Positions 1-7,599 of a stretch of DNA of 64,000 nt are shown one piece after another. Numbering within the stretch: position 1 is the stretch's first letter; each line of letters starts with the position of its first letter. Below the pieces are notes generated by a model that was given only the letters and a program-made list of their open reading frames with translations, ran no database searches and was not told the origin of the DNA. The translations under genes and the position numbers were made by a program. Origin of the DNA: Streptomyces sp. DH5 (GTDB lineage Bacteria > Actinomycetota > Actinomycetes > Streptomycetales > Streptomycetaceae); contig NZ_JAHWGP010000008.1 of NCBI RefSeq assembly GCF_020873915.1, positions 150,158-214,157 on the forward strand, in the 5' to 3' direction.

Positions 1-486
1 GTGACCATCTCTGCGGCGGCCGGGCAGGACGCGGAGCAGATCTTCAGGTTGCAGTACCTGTGCTTCCAGAGCGAAGCGGCCCTCTACGGCAACTACCGCA
101 TCGACCCCCTGGTCCAGACCCTCGACTCGGTGCGCGAGGAAGTCACGGCCGACTGCGTCGTCGTCGCCCGCCTCGGCGACGAGATCGTCGGCTCGGTGCA
201 CGGAAGGATCACCGACGACGGCGCCGCAGCGATCGGCAAGCTCTGCGTCCACCCCCGCCTCCAGGGGCACGGCATCGGCGCCCGTCTGCTGAGGGCGGCG
301 GAGTCCGCACTCGCCGGCGAGCGCGGCGCCCGGACGTTCCGGCTGCACGCCGGACACCGCAGCGAGAGCAACCTGCGGCTCTACAGCAAGGTCGGCTACC
401 AGCGGGTCGGCACGTCCGAGGGCAGGGACGGCGTACCGATGATCGTGCTGGAGAAGGACGCGGAGGCGTTCGCCGCCACCGCCTGA
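1..486 (+). CDS. GNAT family N-acetyltransferase
   Basis: A 161-residue GCN5-related acetyltransferase, predicted to move an acetyl group from acetyl-CoA to an amine; the substrate is unknown. The acetyl-CoA loop is visible as GKLCVHPRLQGHGIGARLL at about residues 79-97, followed by the usual C-terminal motif with NLRLYSKVGYQRVG. The GTG at base 1 is plausible as the start and the length is normal for a single-domain GNAT. Nothing upstream can be seen, so a longer N-terminus cannot be excluded. The gene ends directly against the stop codon of the convergent membrane protein gene. Confidence 0.85.
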   Translation: MTISAAAGQDAEQIFRLQYLCFQSEAALYGNYRIDPLVQTLDSVREEVTADCVVVARLGDEIVGSVHGRITDDGAAAIGKLCVHPRLQGHGIGARLLRAAESALAGERGARTFRLHAGHRSESNLRLYSKVGYQRVGTSEGRDGVPMIVLEKDAEAFAATA

Positions 487-927
487 TCAGGCCCCGGTCC
501 GCCGGGGCCGGGCGGTGCGCAGCCAGTACACGGCGGTCAGGGGCAGCAGCACCGGAATGAACAGGTATCCCATCCCGTAGTCCGACCACACGGTCGCATC
601 CGGGAAGGCGGACGGCTTCACCAGCGTCCAGGTGCCGACGGTCAGTACGCCCACCAGCTCGGCGGCGCAGCACACCAGCGCCGCCCTGCGGGCCGTCTCC
701 CCGCCCCGCACCAGGGTGTACGTGATGAAGCCGTAGACGATCCCGGCCAGCGCCGACAGGGTGTAGGCGAGGGGCGCCCGGTCGAACTCGGTGGCGATCT
801 GGTAGGCCGAACGCGACACGGCGCCGACGACCATCACCCCGTACAGCCAGACCAGCAGCAGCCCGGGCCCGCCGATCAGCCGCGTCCGGTGCGGTTCCTG
901 CCGCGTCCTCTCCCGCGTCGCGTTCAT
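487..927 (-). CDS. small integral membrane protein
   Basis: A 146-residue protein with about four hydrophobic helices (for example GLLLVWLYGVMVVGAV and YLFIPVLLPLTAVYWL). The start chosen is the ATG of MNATRERTRQ, which gives a basic cytoplasmic N-terminus; an upstream in-frame start would run into the preceding gene. It lies one base after the stop of the membrane protein gene at 929-1288, so the two are probably co-transcribed and may act together. I do not recognise a named family. No catalytic motif is visible. Confidence 0.75.
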   Translation of the reverse strand: MNATRERTRQEPHRTRLIGGPGLLLVWLYGVMVVGAVSRSAYQIATEFDRAPLAYTLSALAGIVYGFITYTLVRGGETARRAALVCCAAELVGVLTVGTWTLVKPSAFPDATVWSDYGMGYLFIPVLLPLTAVYWLRTARPRRTGA

Positions 928-928
928 G

Positions 929-1288
929 TCAGCCCCTCCAGATGTCAAAGAGCCGCACCTCGAGCACGGCCAGCACGACACCGCTCGCGGCGACCGTCAG
1001 CGACCCCCAGCGCGAGCGCTCGCCCAGCGACAGGAAACCGGCCGCCGGGACGCACGCGAACGAACCGAGCAGGTACGCCACGAAGATCGTCGTGCCCTGC
1101 CCCGGCTCCCGGCCCCCGGCCAGCAGCACGATCCCGACGACGAGCTGCACCAGGGCCAGCAGCGTGACCACGGCCATCCCGATGAAGTGCCAGTCCTTCG
1201 TCGGCTGATCACGGTAGGCGGCCCACCCGCACCAGGCGGCGAGCAGCAGGGCGGCGGCAGCGGTCGCCACCGTCAGGACGTCAAGCAT
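929..1288 (-). CDS. small integral membrane protein
   Basis: A 119-residue protein made almost entirely of four hydrophobic segments (VLTVATAAAALLLAAWCGWA, FIGMAVVTLLALVQLVVGIV, IFVAYLLGSFACVPAAGFL and a last helix ending VRLFDIWRG). The start is the ATG of MLDVLTVATA; further upstream the reading frame loses coding character. It is the first gene of a two-gene unit with the membrane protein at 487-927 and is divergent from the HAD phosphatase gene. Function unknown. Confidence 0.72.
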   Translation of the reverse strand: MLDVLTVATAAAALLLAAWCGWAAYRDQPTKDWHFIGMAVVTLLALVQLVVGIVLLAGGREPGQGTTIFVAYLLGSFACVPAAGFLSLGERSRWGSLTVAASGVVLAVLEVRLFDIWRG

Positions 1289-1390
1289 GGCAGCGACTTT
1301 ATTACGCCCGGGAGCCCCGGCCGCGCCCGGCCCCGGGAGCGCCGTTCGTGCCCGGTCCCGACCTCCGCCCGGTACGGTCCGCCGGGCCCG

Positions 1391-1396
1391 TAAGGT
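1391..1396 (+). promoter_or_regulatory. -10 element of a probable leaderless transcript (HAD gene)
   Basis: TAAGGT lies seven bases upstream of the ATG at 1404, so a normal start site would fall on or next to the A of the ATG. This is the usual geometry of leaderless mRNAs in actinobacteria. No convincing -35 hexamer is visible. Confidence 0.4.
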
Positions 1397-1403
1397 CGAT
1401 GGC

Positions 1404-2054
1404 ATGACCATTCATGCGCAGGCCCTGCTGTTCGACAACGACGGAACCCTCGTCTCCTCCCTGCTGTCCGTGCAGCGCTGCTGGACCCGGTGGGCCGGGG
1501 AGTACGGCGTCACCGCCGAGCAGTTCGCACGGGTCGAGCTGCACGGCAGGCCGGCCGCCGAGATAGCCGCCGACCTGCTTCCCGCCCATGTCGTCCCGGA
1601 GGCCGTCGCACGGATCGAGGACCTGGAGGTGGAGGACGTGCCCAACGGCGGTGTGCACCTGCTCCCCGGCACGCGGGAATTCCTCGGCGCGCTGCCCGCC
1701 GAGCGCTGGGCCGTGGTCACCTCCGCCACCCGGCGTCTGGCCGGGGCCCGGCTCGACGCCGTCGGCATCCTGCCCAAGACCCTGATCGCCGCCGACGACA
1801 TCACCCGCGGCAAGCCCGACCCCGAGCCCTACCTCCTCGCCGCCCGCACCCTCGGCGTCGACCCCGCCCACTGCGTCGTCTTCGAGGACGCCCCGGCCGG
1901 GCTCCAGGCGGGCCGCGCCGCGGGCATGACCACCGTGGCCTTGGCCACAACTCACCAGGCCCACGAGCTGACCGCCGACCTCGTCGTCGATGACCTCTCG
2001 GCCTTGTCCGCGCTGGTCACCGACGGGGGAGTGGAGATCGCCGTACGCCCCTGA
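1404..2054 (+). CDS. HAD-superfamily sugar-phosphatase-like hydrolase
   Basis: A 216-residue haloacid-dehalogenase-type phosphatase of the beta-phosphoglucomutase / 2-deoxyglucose-6-phosphatase kind. All four HAD motifs are visible: the nucleophile loop FDNDGT (D11, D13), the Thr/Ser of VVTSAT near residues 104-107, Lys137 in RGKPDPEPY and the acidic pair E161-D162 in VVFEDAPAG. The helical cap between motifs I and II suits a small sugar phosphate. The ATG is preceded by TAAGGT at -10 distance, suggesting a leaderless mRNA. Substrate is not deducible. Confidence 0.85.
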   Translation: MTIHAQALLFDNDGTLVSSLLSVQRCWTRWAGEYGVTAEQFARVELHGRPAAEIAADLLPAHVVPEAVARIEDLEVEDVPNGGVHLLPGTREFLGALPAERWAVVTSATRRLAGARLDAVGILPKTLIAADDITRGKPDPEPYLLAARTLGVDPAHCVVFEDAPAGLQAGRAAGMTTVALATTHQAHELTADLVVDDLSALSALVTDGGVEIAVRP

Positions 2055-2068
2055 CGTGCGCGCACGGC

Positions 2069-2104
2069 TGTCCACGGCTGTCCACTATACGGACAGTCGT
2101 GTCC
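2069..2104 (+). promoter_or_regulatory. TGTCC/GGACA inverted and direct repeats upstream of the met leader
   Basis: Three TGTCC boxes (2069, 2079, 2100) and one GGACA (2091) are packed into 36 bases. TGTCC and GGACA form an inverted repeat with a 7-base spacer containing ACTATAC, and a second one with a 4-base spacer. The cluster sits just upstream of the leader peptide, where a repressor or activator of the methionine importer could bind. I cannot name the regulator. Confidence 0.35.
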
Positions 2105-2137
2105 GGTGAGGAGCGAACCTCTGCTTTACTGGGCCGC

Positions 2138-2230
2138 ATGACCACGACGAGCGACCGCATCCCTGCGACCGAGGCGACCACCACGCCCGGTGCTCGTTGT
2201 ATGTGTCCGTGCCGAATGCGCGCCTTCTAG
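2138..2230 (+). CDS. putative Cys-rich leader peptide of the metNIQ operon
   Basis: A 30-codon reading frame from ATG to TAG ending PGARCMCPCRMRAF: three cysteines and three arginines within the last eleven residues, plus two internal methionines. It lies about 220 bases upstream of a methionine importer operon on the same strand. A cluster of Cys codons just before the stop is what a ribosome-stalling sensor of cysteine supply would look like, and cysteine-responsive attenuating upstream ORFs are known in actinobacteria. Seven bases upstream is TTTACT, so the message may be leaderless. Translation and regulatory function are inferences. Confidence 0.5.
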   Translation: MTTTSDRIPATEATTTPGARCMCPCRMRAF

Positions 2231-2452
2231 AGGGCCCCCGCACCACCTGAGCCTCGCGCCCCGAAGCGAGAGCCGGCCCATGTCCGCGACCGTGCCCCGC
2301 ACCCGCGGCTGAGCCACGCCCCCGCGCGCACGTCTTCCCGGCGGCCTCCTCCGCCGTGTCCCGTGATGTGCCGCTCCGGCTGCTTTCGACCCTGATTGCC
2401 TCGTGCCCGGTGCTCCCGAGCCGCCGCGCACTCGACAGTGACGGATACCCAC

Positions 2453-3490
2453 GTGATCACCACCTCCGGCCTGACCAAGGTCTACCGCTCACGCGGTCGC
2501 GAGGTCACCGCCCTGGACGGCGTCGACCTGCACGTCCGCGAAGGCGAGGTCTACGGCGTCATCGGCCAGTCCGGTGCCGGCAAGTCCTCCCTCATCCGCT
2601 GCGTCAACCTCCTGGAGCGCCCCACCGCCGGCACCGTGACGGTGGCCGGCCAGGACCTCACCGCCCTCGCCGGGCGCGGCCCGCGCGCCGGCCGGGAACT
2701 GCGCCAGGCGCGCAGCCGGATCGGCATGGTCTTCCAGCACTTCAACCTGCTGTCCTCGCGCACCGTGCAGGACAACGTCGAACTGCCCCTGGAGATCTTC
2801 GGCGCGTCCGGGAAGGAACGTTCCCGCAAGGCGATGGAACTGCTCGACCTGGTCGGCCTCGCCGACAAGGCCAAGGCGTACCCCGCCCAGCTGTCCGGCG
2901 GCCAGAAGCAGCGTGTCGGCATCGCCCGCGCCCTTGCCGGCGACCCCAAGGTGCTGCTCTCCGACGAGGCCACCAGCGCCCTCGACCCGGAGACCACCCG
3001 CTCGATCCTCCAGCTCCTGCGCGACCTCAACCGCCGGCTCGGCCTCACCGTCCTGCTCATCACGCACGAGATGGACGTCGTGAAGCAGATCTGCGACTCG
3101 GCCGCCCTCATGGAACGGGGCCGCATCGTCGAGTCCGGCACGGTCAGCGACCTCCTGGCCACCCCCGGCTCCGCACTCGCCTCCGCCCTCTTCCCCGTCG
3201 GCGGCGAGGCGTCCGGCGACGACCGCACCGTCCTCGACGTCACCTTCCACGGGGACAGCGCGACCCAGCCGGTCATCTCCCAGCTCTCGCGCACCTACAA
3301 CATCGACATATCGATCCTCGGTGCCGCGATCGACACCGTCGGCGGCCTCCAGGTCGGCCGGATGCGCATCGAACTGCCCGGCCGCTACGAGGACAACGTC
3401 GTACCGATCGGCTTCCTGCGCGAACAGGGCCTGCAGATCGACGTGCTGAACCGGGAAGAGCCCGCGCTGGTGAAGGAGGCGGCCAAGTGA
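2453..3490 (+). CDS. metN: methionine ABC transporter ATP-binding protein MetN
   Basis: A 345-residue ATPase that powers methionine uptake at the cytoplasmic face of the membrane. It shows Walker A GQSGAGKSS from residue 38, signature LSGGQKQR from 147, Walker B VLLSDEATSALD with D171-E172, and the switch His in LLITHEMD. After the ATPase domain comes a C-terminal NIL domain (about 260-345), the regulatory ligand-binding domain typical of MetN. The start is uncertain: GTG 2453 gives the usual N-terminus MITTSGLTKVY, while GTG 2438 would add five residues; neither has a strong ribosome site. Its stop overlaps the metI start by four bases. Confidence 0.92.
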   Translation: MITTSGLTKVYRSRGREVTALDGVDLHVREGEVYGVIGQSGAGKSSLIRCVNLLERPTAGTVTVAGQDLTALAGRGPRAGRELRQARSRIGMVFQHFNLLSSRTVQDNVELPLEIFGASGKERSRKAMELLDLVGLADKAKAYPAQLSGGQKQRVGIARALAGDPKVLLSDEATSALDPETTRSILQLLRDLNRRLGLTVLLITHEMDVVKQICDSAALMERGRIVESGTVSDLLATPGSALASALFPVGGEASGDDRTVLDVTFHGDSATQPVISQLSRTYNIDISILGAAIDTVGGLQVGRMRIELPGRYEDNVVPIGFLREQGLQIDVLNREEPALVKEAAK

Positions 3491-4224
3491 CCTGGTCCCA
3501 GATGCAGCCCTTGCTCGAACAGGCGTGTATCGAGACGCTGATCATGGTCGGCTGGTCCACCCTGATCGCCGTCGCCGGCGGTCTCCCGCTCGGCATCCTG
3601 CTCGTCCTCACCGACCGGCACGGACTCCTGCAGAACACCGTGGTGAACAAGGTCATCGGGCAGATCGTGAACATCGGCCGCTCGATGCCGTTCATCATCC
3701 TCATGGTCGCCCTGACCAGCTTCACCCGCTGGGTCACCGGCACGTCCATCGGCAGCGAGGCGGCGATCGTGCCGCTCGCCATCAGCGGCATCCCGTTCTT
3801 CGCCCGCCTCGTGGAGACGGCCGTCCGCGAAGTGGACCACGGTCTCGTCGAGGCCGTGCAGGCCATGGGCGGCAACACCTGGACGATCGTCCGCAAGGTC
3901 CTCGTCCCCGAGGCGCTGCCCTCGCTGATCGCCAGCACCACCACCACGGTCATCGCCCTCATCGGCTACTCCGCCATGGCCGGCGCCGTGGGCGGCGGCG
4001 GCCTCGGCGACTTCGCCGTCCGCTACGGCTACCAGCGCTTCGACAGCGAACTGATGTGGATCACCGTGGCGATCCTCGCCGTGGTCATCTCGGTCATCCA
4101 GTTCGCCGGCGACTTCGCCGCCCGTGCCCTGCACCGCCGCGGCGCCCGCTCCGGCCCGGGCCCCAGGCTGCGTCTCCTGAAGGCCGAGGACCCGGCCACG
4201 GGCGACGTCGGCAAGGTCGCCTGA
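3487..4224 (+). CDS. metI: methionine ABC transporter permease MetI
   Basis: A 245-residue membrane permease of the D-methionine importer. It has about five transmembrane helices and the cytoplasmic coupling loop EAVQAMGGNTWTIVRKVLVP, the EAA motif that docks on MetN. The GTG start overlaps the metN stop as GTGA, giving translational coupling. The C-terminus carries a basic tail (HRRGARSGPGPRLRLLK). Gene order metN-metI-metQ and close spacing support a single operon. Confidence 0.93.
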   Translation: MTWSQMQPLLEQACIETLIMVGWSTLIAVAGGLPLGILLVLTDRHGLLQNTVVNKVIGQIVNIGRSMPFIILMVALTSFTRWVTGTSIGSEAAIVPLAISGIPFFARLVETAVREVDHGLVEAVQAMGGNTWTIVRKVLVPEALPSLIASTTTTVIALIGYSAMAGAVGGGGLGDFAVRYGYQRFDSELMWITVAILAVVISVIQFAGDFAARALHRRGARSGPGPRLRLLKAEDPATGDVGKVA

Positions 4225-4291
4225 CACCCCCTCCCCGGACTCCCCGTACTCCCCGCTACGGGGTCGCACCACCCAAGGAAAGGCACTTTTC

Positions 4292-5119
4292 GTGCGTAAC
4301 ACCGCCAAGATCGCCACCGCCGTCCTCGCCACCGGAGCCCTCACCCTCGGCCTCACCGCCTGCGGCGCCGACGAGGACGCCGCCTCCGACACCTCCGGCC
4401 CGCTGATCGTCGCCGCGAGCCCCGTGCCGCACGCCGAGATCCTGACCTTCGTCAAGGACAACCTCGCCGAGAAGGCCGGCCTCGACCTCGAGGTCAGGGA
4501 GTTCACGGACTACGTCACCCCGAACACCGCGACGGAGGACGGCTCGGTCGGCGCCAACTTCTTCCAGACCCAGCCGTACCTCGACGACTTCAACAAGAAG
4601 AACGGCACGCACGTCGTGTCCGTCGTCGACGTGCACCTGGAGCCGCTCGGCCTCTACTCCGACAAGGTCGACAAGGCCGACGCGCTGAAGAACGGTGCGA
4701 CCGTCGCCATCCCCAACGACACCGTCAACGAGGGCCGCGCCCTGCAGCTGCTCGCCGCGAACGGTCTGATCACCCTCAAGGACGGCGTCGGCACCGCGGC
4801 GACCCCCGCGGACATCACCAAGAACCCCAAGGACCTCAAGTTCAAGGAGCTGGAGGCGGCCCAGACGCCCCGCTCCCTCGAGGACGTCGACGCGGCGGTC
4901 GTCAACGGCAACTACGCCATCGAGGCCGACCTGAAGCCCGCCGAGGACGCCCTGGTCCTGGAAGCCGCCGAGGGCAACCCGAACAACAACCTCCTCGCCG
5001 TCAAGGAGGGCCAGGAGGACGACCCGCGCGTGAAGAAGCTCGCCGAACTCCTCACCTCCCCCGAGGTGAAGAAGTTCATCGAGGACAAGTACGCCGGTTC
5101 CGTGCTCGCGTCCTTCTGA
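4292..5119 (+). CDS. metQ: methionine-binding lipoprotein MetQ (NlpA family)
   Basis: A 275-residue extracytoplasmic substrate-binding lipoprotein of the methionine importer. The signal peptide ends in the lipobox LTAC with Cys24 as the predicted lipidation site. The mature part begins GPLIVAASPVPHAEIL and contains the family blocks NFFQTQPYLDDFNK and PNDTVNEGRALQLLAANGLI. GTG 4292 is chosen because AAGGAAAGG lies at correct distance just upstream. It is the last gene of metNIQ; a long hairpin follows at 5141-5171. Ligand could be L- or D-methionine. Confidence 0.93.
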   Translation: MRNTAKIATAVLATGALTLGLTACGADEDAASDTSGPLIVAASPVPHAEILTFVKDNLAEKAGLDLEVREFTDYVTPNTATEDGSVGANFFQTQPYLDDFNKKNGTHVVSVVDVHLEPLGLYSDKVDKADALKNGATVAIPNDTVNEGRALQLLAANGLITLKDGVGTAATPADITKNPKDLKFKELEAAQTPRSLEDVDAAVVNGNYAIEADLKPAEDALVLEAAEGNPNNNLLAVKEGQEDDPRVKKLAELLTSPEVKKFIEDKYAGSVLASF

Positions 5120-5140
5120 TCCGGCACACCCGCCACCCAC

Positions 5141-5171
5141 GGGGGCCACTCCGCCGCGCGGAGCGGCCCCC
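5141..5171 (+). terminator. hairpin terminator after metQ
   Basis: A 14-pair stem with one mismatch: GGGGGCCACTCCGC pairs with GCGGAGCGGCCCCC around a three-base loop, 21 bases after the metQ stop. There is no T-run, as is common for Streptomyces terminators. Confidence 0.6.
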
Positions 5172-5251
5172 GCGGTGCGCTCCGGTGCTTTCATGCTGCA
5201 TGCTGGGCAGTTCAGCGGTACCCGACGGTCTCTCAGATAACGGAGCGGCGC

Positions 5252-5890
5252 ATGACGAGCACCTTCCCCGACATCTCCATCAGCACGGAGCGGTTGGTGC
5301 TGCGTCCCCTCGACGCGGACGACGTCCCCGCCTTCGCCGCGATGATGAACGACGAACAGGTCACCGCCTGGACCGACGCCCCCCACCCCTTCACCGAGGA
5401 CAGCGCCCGCACCTGGATCACCGAGGAGGCCCCCGCCCTGCGTGCCTCCGGCCACGGACTCGACCTCGCCGTCACCGAGTTCCTCACCCAGCGCCTGGTC
5501 GGCGTCATCCGGCTCGGCGGGACCGACTGGCAGGTGCGGTCCACCGAGCTGTCCTACATCGTCGCCCCCTGGGCGCGCGGCGAGGGCTACGCCTCCGAAG
5601 CCGCCCTCGCCACCGCCCAGTGGCTCTTCGGCGACCAGGAACTCCAGCGCGTCGAGCTGCGCACCGCCGCCGACAACACCGCGGCCCAGCAGGTCGCGCA
5701 GAAGATCGGCTGCATCAGCGAGGGCGTGCTGCGCGGCGCCTGCATAGCCCGGGCCCGCACCGAGGACGGCGGGTGGAGCCACGTGCGCACCGACTACATC
5801 GTCTGGAGCCTGCTGCCCGAGGACATCGAGGGCGCGGACGGACAACTGGCCGACAGCAGCGGCTTCTCCAGCTACCCGGACTGGAACTGA
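5252..5890 (+). CDS. GNAT acetyltransferase, RimJ/RimL type
   Basis: A 212-residue acetyltransferase of the ribosomal-protein-alanine acetyltransferase type. It opens with the hallmark STERLVLRPLDADDVPAFA, then has the acetyl-CoA region ELSYIVAPWARGEGYASEAA and the AADNTAAQQVAQKIG block near the C-terminus. Such enzymes acetylate N-terminal amines of proteins or small molecules; the substrate here is unknown. GGAG precedes the ATG at suitable distance. It is a single gene between metQ and cobL. Confidence 0.85.
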   Translation: MTSTFPDISISTERLVLRPLDADDVPAFAAMMNDEQVTAWTDAPHPFTEDSARTWITEEAPALRASGHGLDLAVTEFLTQRLVGVIRLGGTDWQVRSTELSYIVAPWARGEGYASEAALATAQWLFGDQELQRVELRTAADNTAAQQVAQKIGCISEGVLRGACIARARTEDGGWSHVRTDYIVWSLLPEDIEGADGQLADSSGFSSYPDWN

Positions 5891-6017
5891 CTCCCGCCCG
5901 CGTCACCCCGCGAGCGGCACCCACGCAGCGGTTCACGGCCGCACCGGGTAACCTCAGCAGACCGCCCCGAGGGCGGACCAGCCGACGACCTGCGCAGACC
6001 CCAGGAGACTGACGACG

Positions 6018-7229
6018 ATGGCCGACCGGGTCACGGTGATCGGCTGGGACGGCTCGCCGCTGACCGCAGCGGCCCGCGCCGCGCTGGGCGCCGCCACACT
6101 GGTGGCCGGAGCCGCCCACCACCTGGCACTCCCCGAGGTGCCCCCGGGTGCCGACCGCATGCGGCTCGGATCCGTCGGTCTCGCCGCCCGCCGCATCGCC
6201 GCCCACCGCGGGACGGCCGTCGTCCTCGCCGACGGCGACCCCGGCTTCTTCGGCGTCGTACGGGCCCTGCGCGCACCGGAGTTCGGCCTGGAGGTCGAAG
6301 TGGTGCCCGCCGTGTCCTCGGTCGCCGCCGCCTTCGCCCGTGCCGGAATGCCCTGGGACGACGCCCACGTGGTGGTCGCACACCCGCGCACCCTGCGCCG
6401 CGCGGTGAACGTGTGCCGGGCCCACACCAAGGTCGCGGTGCTCACCTCACCCGACGCCGGACCCGCGGAACTGGGGCTTCTCATGGAGGGAGTGCACCGC
6501 ACCTTCGTGATCTGCGAGGAACTGGGCACCCCGGGCGAACGGGTCAGCGTGGTCACCTCCGACAAGGCCGCCGACCACACCTGGCGCGACCCCAACGTCG
6601 TCATCGTCATCGGCGGACGGTCCGCCGCGGGCGACTCCGGCGGCTGGATCGCCGGACGCGACCCCTCGGCCGGCCCGCGCGGCTGGACACTGCCCGCAGC
6701 GGAGTACGGCCGCGAACTGGGCGAGGGCGAGCGGGAACCCCTGCGCGCCTCCCAACTCGCCCGTCTCGGACCGCGCCTCGGCGACCTCGTCTGGGACATC
6801 GGCTGCGGCAGCGGAGCCTTCGCCACCGACGCCGCCCGGGCCGGCGCCGCCGTCATCGCCGTCGACAGCGACCAGGCCGCCTGTGCCCGCACCGACTCCA
6901 CCGGCCGCCGGCTGGGTGTCCAGCTCCAGGTCGTCCACGGCACCGCGCCCCACGTACTGGAGAACCTGCCCGAACCGGACGTCGTCCGGGTCGGCGGCGG
7001 GGGAGCGGCCGTGGTCTCCGCGGTGGCCGACCGCCGCCCGCAGCGGATCGTCGCGCACGCCGCCACCCGGGACGCGGCCGAACTCATCGGGCGGAACCTG
7101 GCGGAACACGGCTACCAGGTCGAGTGCGCGCTGCTGCAGTCCCTCGAACTCGACACCCGGGCCTGGACGGAGAAGGAGCGGAGCGTCGCGTTCCTGCTCA
7201 GCGGGGTACTGCCCGCTCGCGGCAACTGA
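6018..7229 (+). CDS. cobL: precorrin-6Y C5,15-methyltransferase (CbiE-CbiT fusion, CobL)
   Basis: A 403-residue enzyme of cobalamin biosynthesis that methylates precorrin-6B at C5 and C15 and decarboxylates the C12 acetate side chain, using S-adenosylmethionine. The N-terminal half (about 1-200) is a CbiE-type tetrapyrrole methylase starting VTVIGWDGSPLT. The C-terminal half (from about 230) is CbiT-like, with the SAM-binding loop DIGCGSGAFATDAARAGA near residues 260-277. The length matches known CobL fusions. AGGAG upstream supports ATG 6018. It lies upstream of the BluB-CobT fusion gene on the same strand. Confidence 0.9.
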   Translation: MADRVTVIGWDGSPLTAAARAALGAATLVAGAAHHLALPEVPPGADRMRLGSVGLAARRIAAHRGTAVVLADGDPGFFGVVRALRAPEFGLEVEVVPAVSSVAAAFARAGMPWDDAHVVVAHPRTLRRAVNVCRAHTKVAVLTSPDAGPAELGLLMEGVHRTFVICEELGTPGERVSVVTSDKAADHTWRDPNVVIVIGGRSAAGDSGGWIAGRDPSAGPRGWTLPAAEYGRELGEGEREPLRASQLARLGPRLGDLVWDIGCGSGAFATDAARAGAAVIAVDSDQAACARTDSTGRRLGVQLQVVHGTAPHVLENLPEPDVVRVGGGGAAVVSAVADRRPQRIVAHAATRDAAELIGRNLAEHGYQVECALLQSLELDTRAWTEKERSVAFLLSGVLPARGN

Positions 7230-7272
7230 TCCGATCGCCGTCCCCGTGATCGGATTGTCCTACCGCGCGGGG

Positions 7273-7278
7273 TAGGCT
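7273..7278 (+). promoter_or_regulatory. candidate -10 element upstream of the cobT leader
   Basis: TAGGCT fits the streptomycete -10 consensus and would start transcription near 7285, giving a 5' leader of about 315 nt. No -35 hexamer sits at standard spacing, so the call is weak. Confidence 0.3.
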
Positions 7279-7448
7279 GGCCGATCGTTGTACCGCACCC
7301 GGACGTCCGGCGCTTCGTCGTTCAATGTCCGGAAAACGTGCCCGTTCTGGGGTGGGTCGTGGTACGGCAGGTAACCGGAGGGCGCGCAACGTGGCGCAGT
7401 CCACAGCGGAACCGTGGCCGATCAAGCTGACGCGACGGCCGTGCGGCC

Positions 7449-7483
7449 GCGACAATGCCAGTGAATGGCTTTGTCGCCTTTTT
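7449..7483 (+). terminator. intrinsic terminator inside the cobT leader
   Basis: GCGACAA (7449-7455) pairs with TTGTCGC (7471-7477), then after one T-T mismatch GCCA pairs with TGGC around the loop GTGAA; CTTTTT follows directly. It is one of the few hairpins in the window with a real T-run. It may end cobL transcripts (220 bases after its stop) or act as an attenuator about 120 bases before the BluB-CobT start. Confidence 0.7.
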
Positions 7484-7599
7484 CGGGCAGGCCGTTCGTG
7501 CCGCTGGGGACGCACGCTCGTTCTTCAGTGTGGGGCGGTCGGTGCGCCGTTCCGGGTGAGCTGGTCGTAGGAGCACTAACCGATGGGCGAGGGGTACGC

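Larger units (their letters stand above)
7230..7599 (+). other. 370-base non-coding leader region upstream of the BluB-CobT gene
   Basis: No supportable gene lies here; an 81-codon open frame at 7325-7570 has mixed third-position bases and no family signature. Visible features are a -10-like TAGGCT (7273), the self-complementary CCGGACGTCCGG (7299-7310), potential long-range pairing of GTACCGCAC (7290) with GTGGTAC (7360-7366), an intrinsic terminator at 7449-7483, and a six-codon ORF (ATG 7583) whose TGA overlaps the ATG of the fusion gene. I looked for the conserved B12-box elements of cobalamin riboswitches and did not find them. Confidence 0.5.

Noticed and set aside
7325-7570. 81-codon frame in the cobT leader
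   Set aside because: Mixed third-position bases, no family signature, and it runs through the intrinsic terminator hairpin.
7230-7599. Cobalamin riboswitch upstream of cobT
   Set aside because: The conserved B12-box and core motifs could not be found on the plus strand, although the region is structured.
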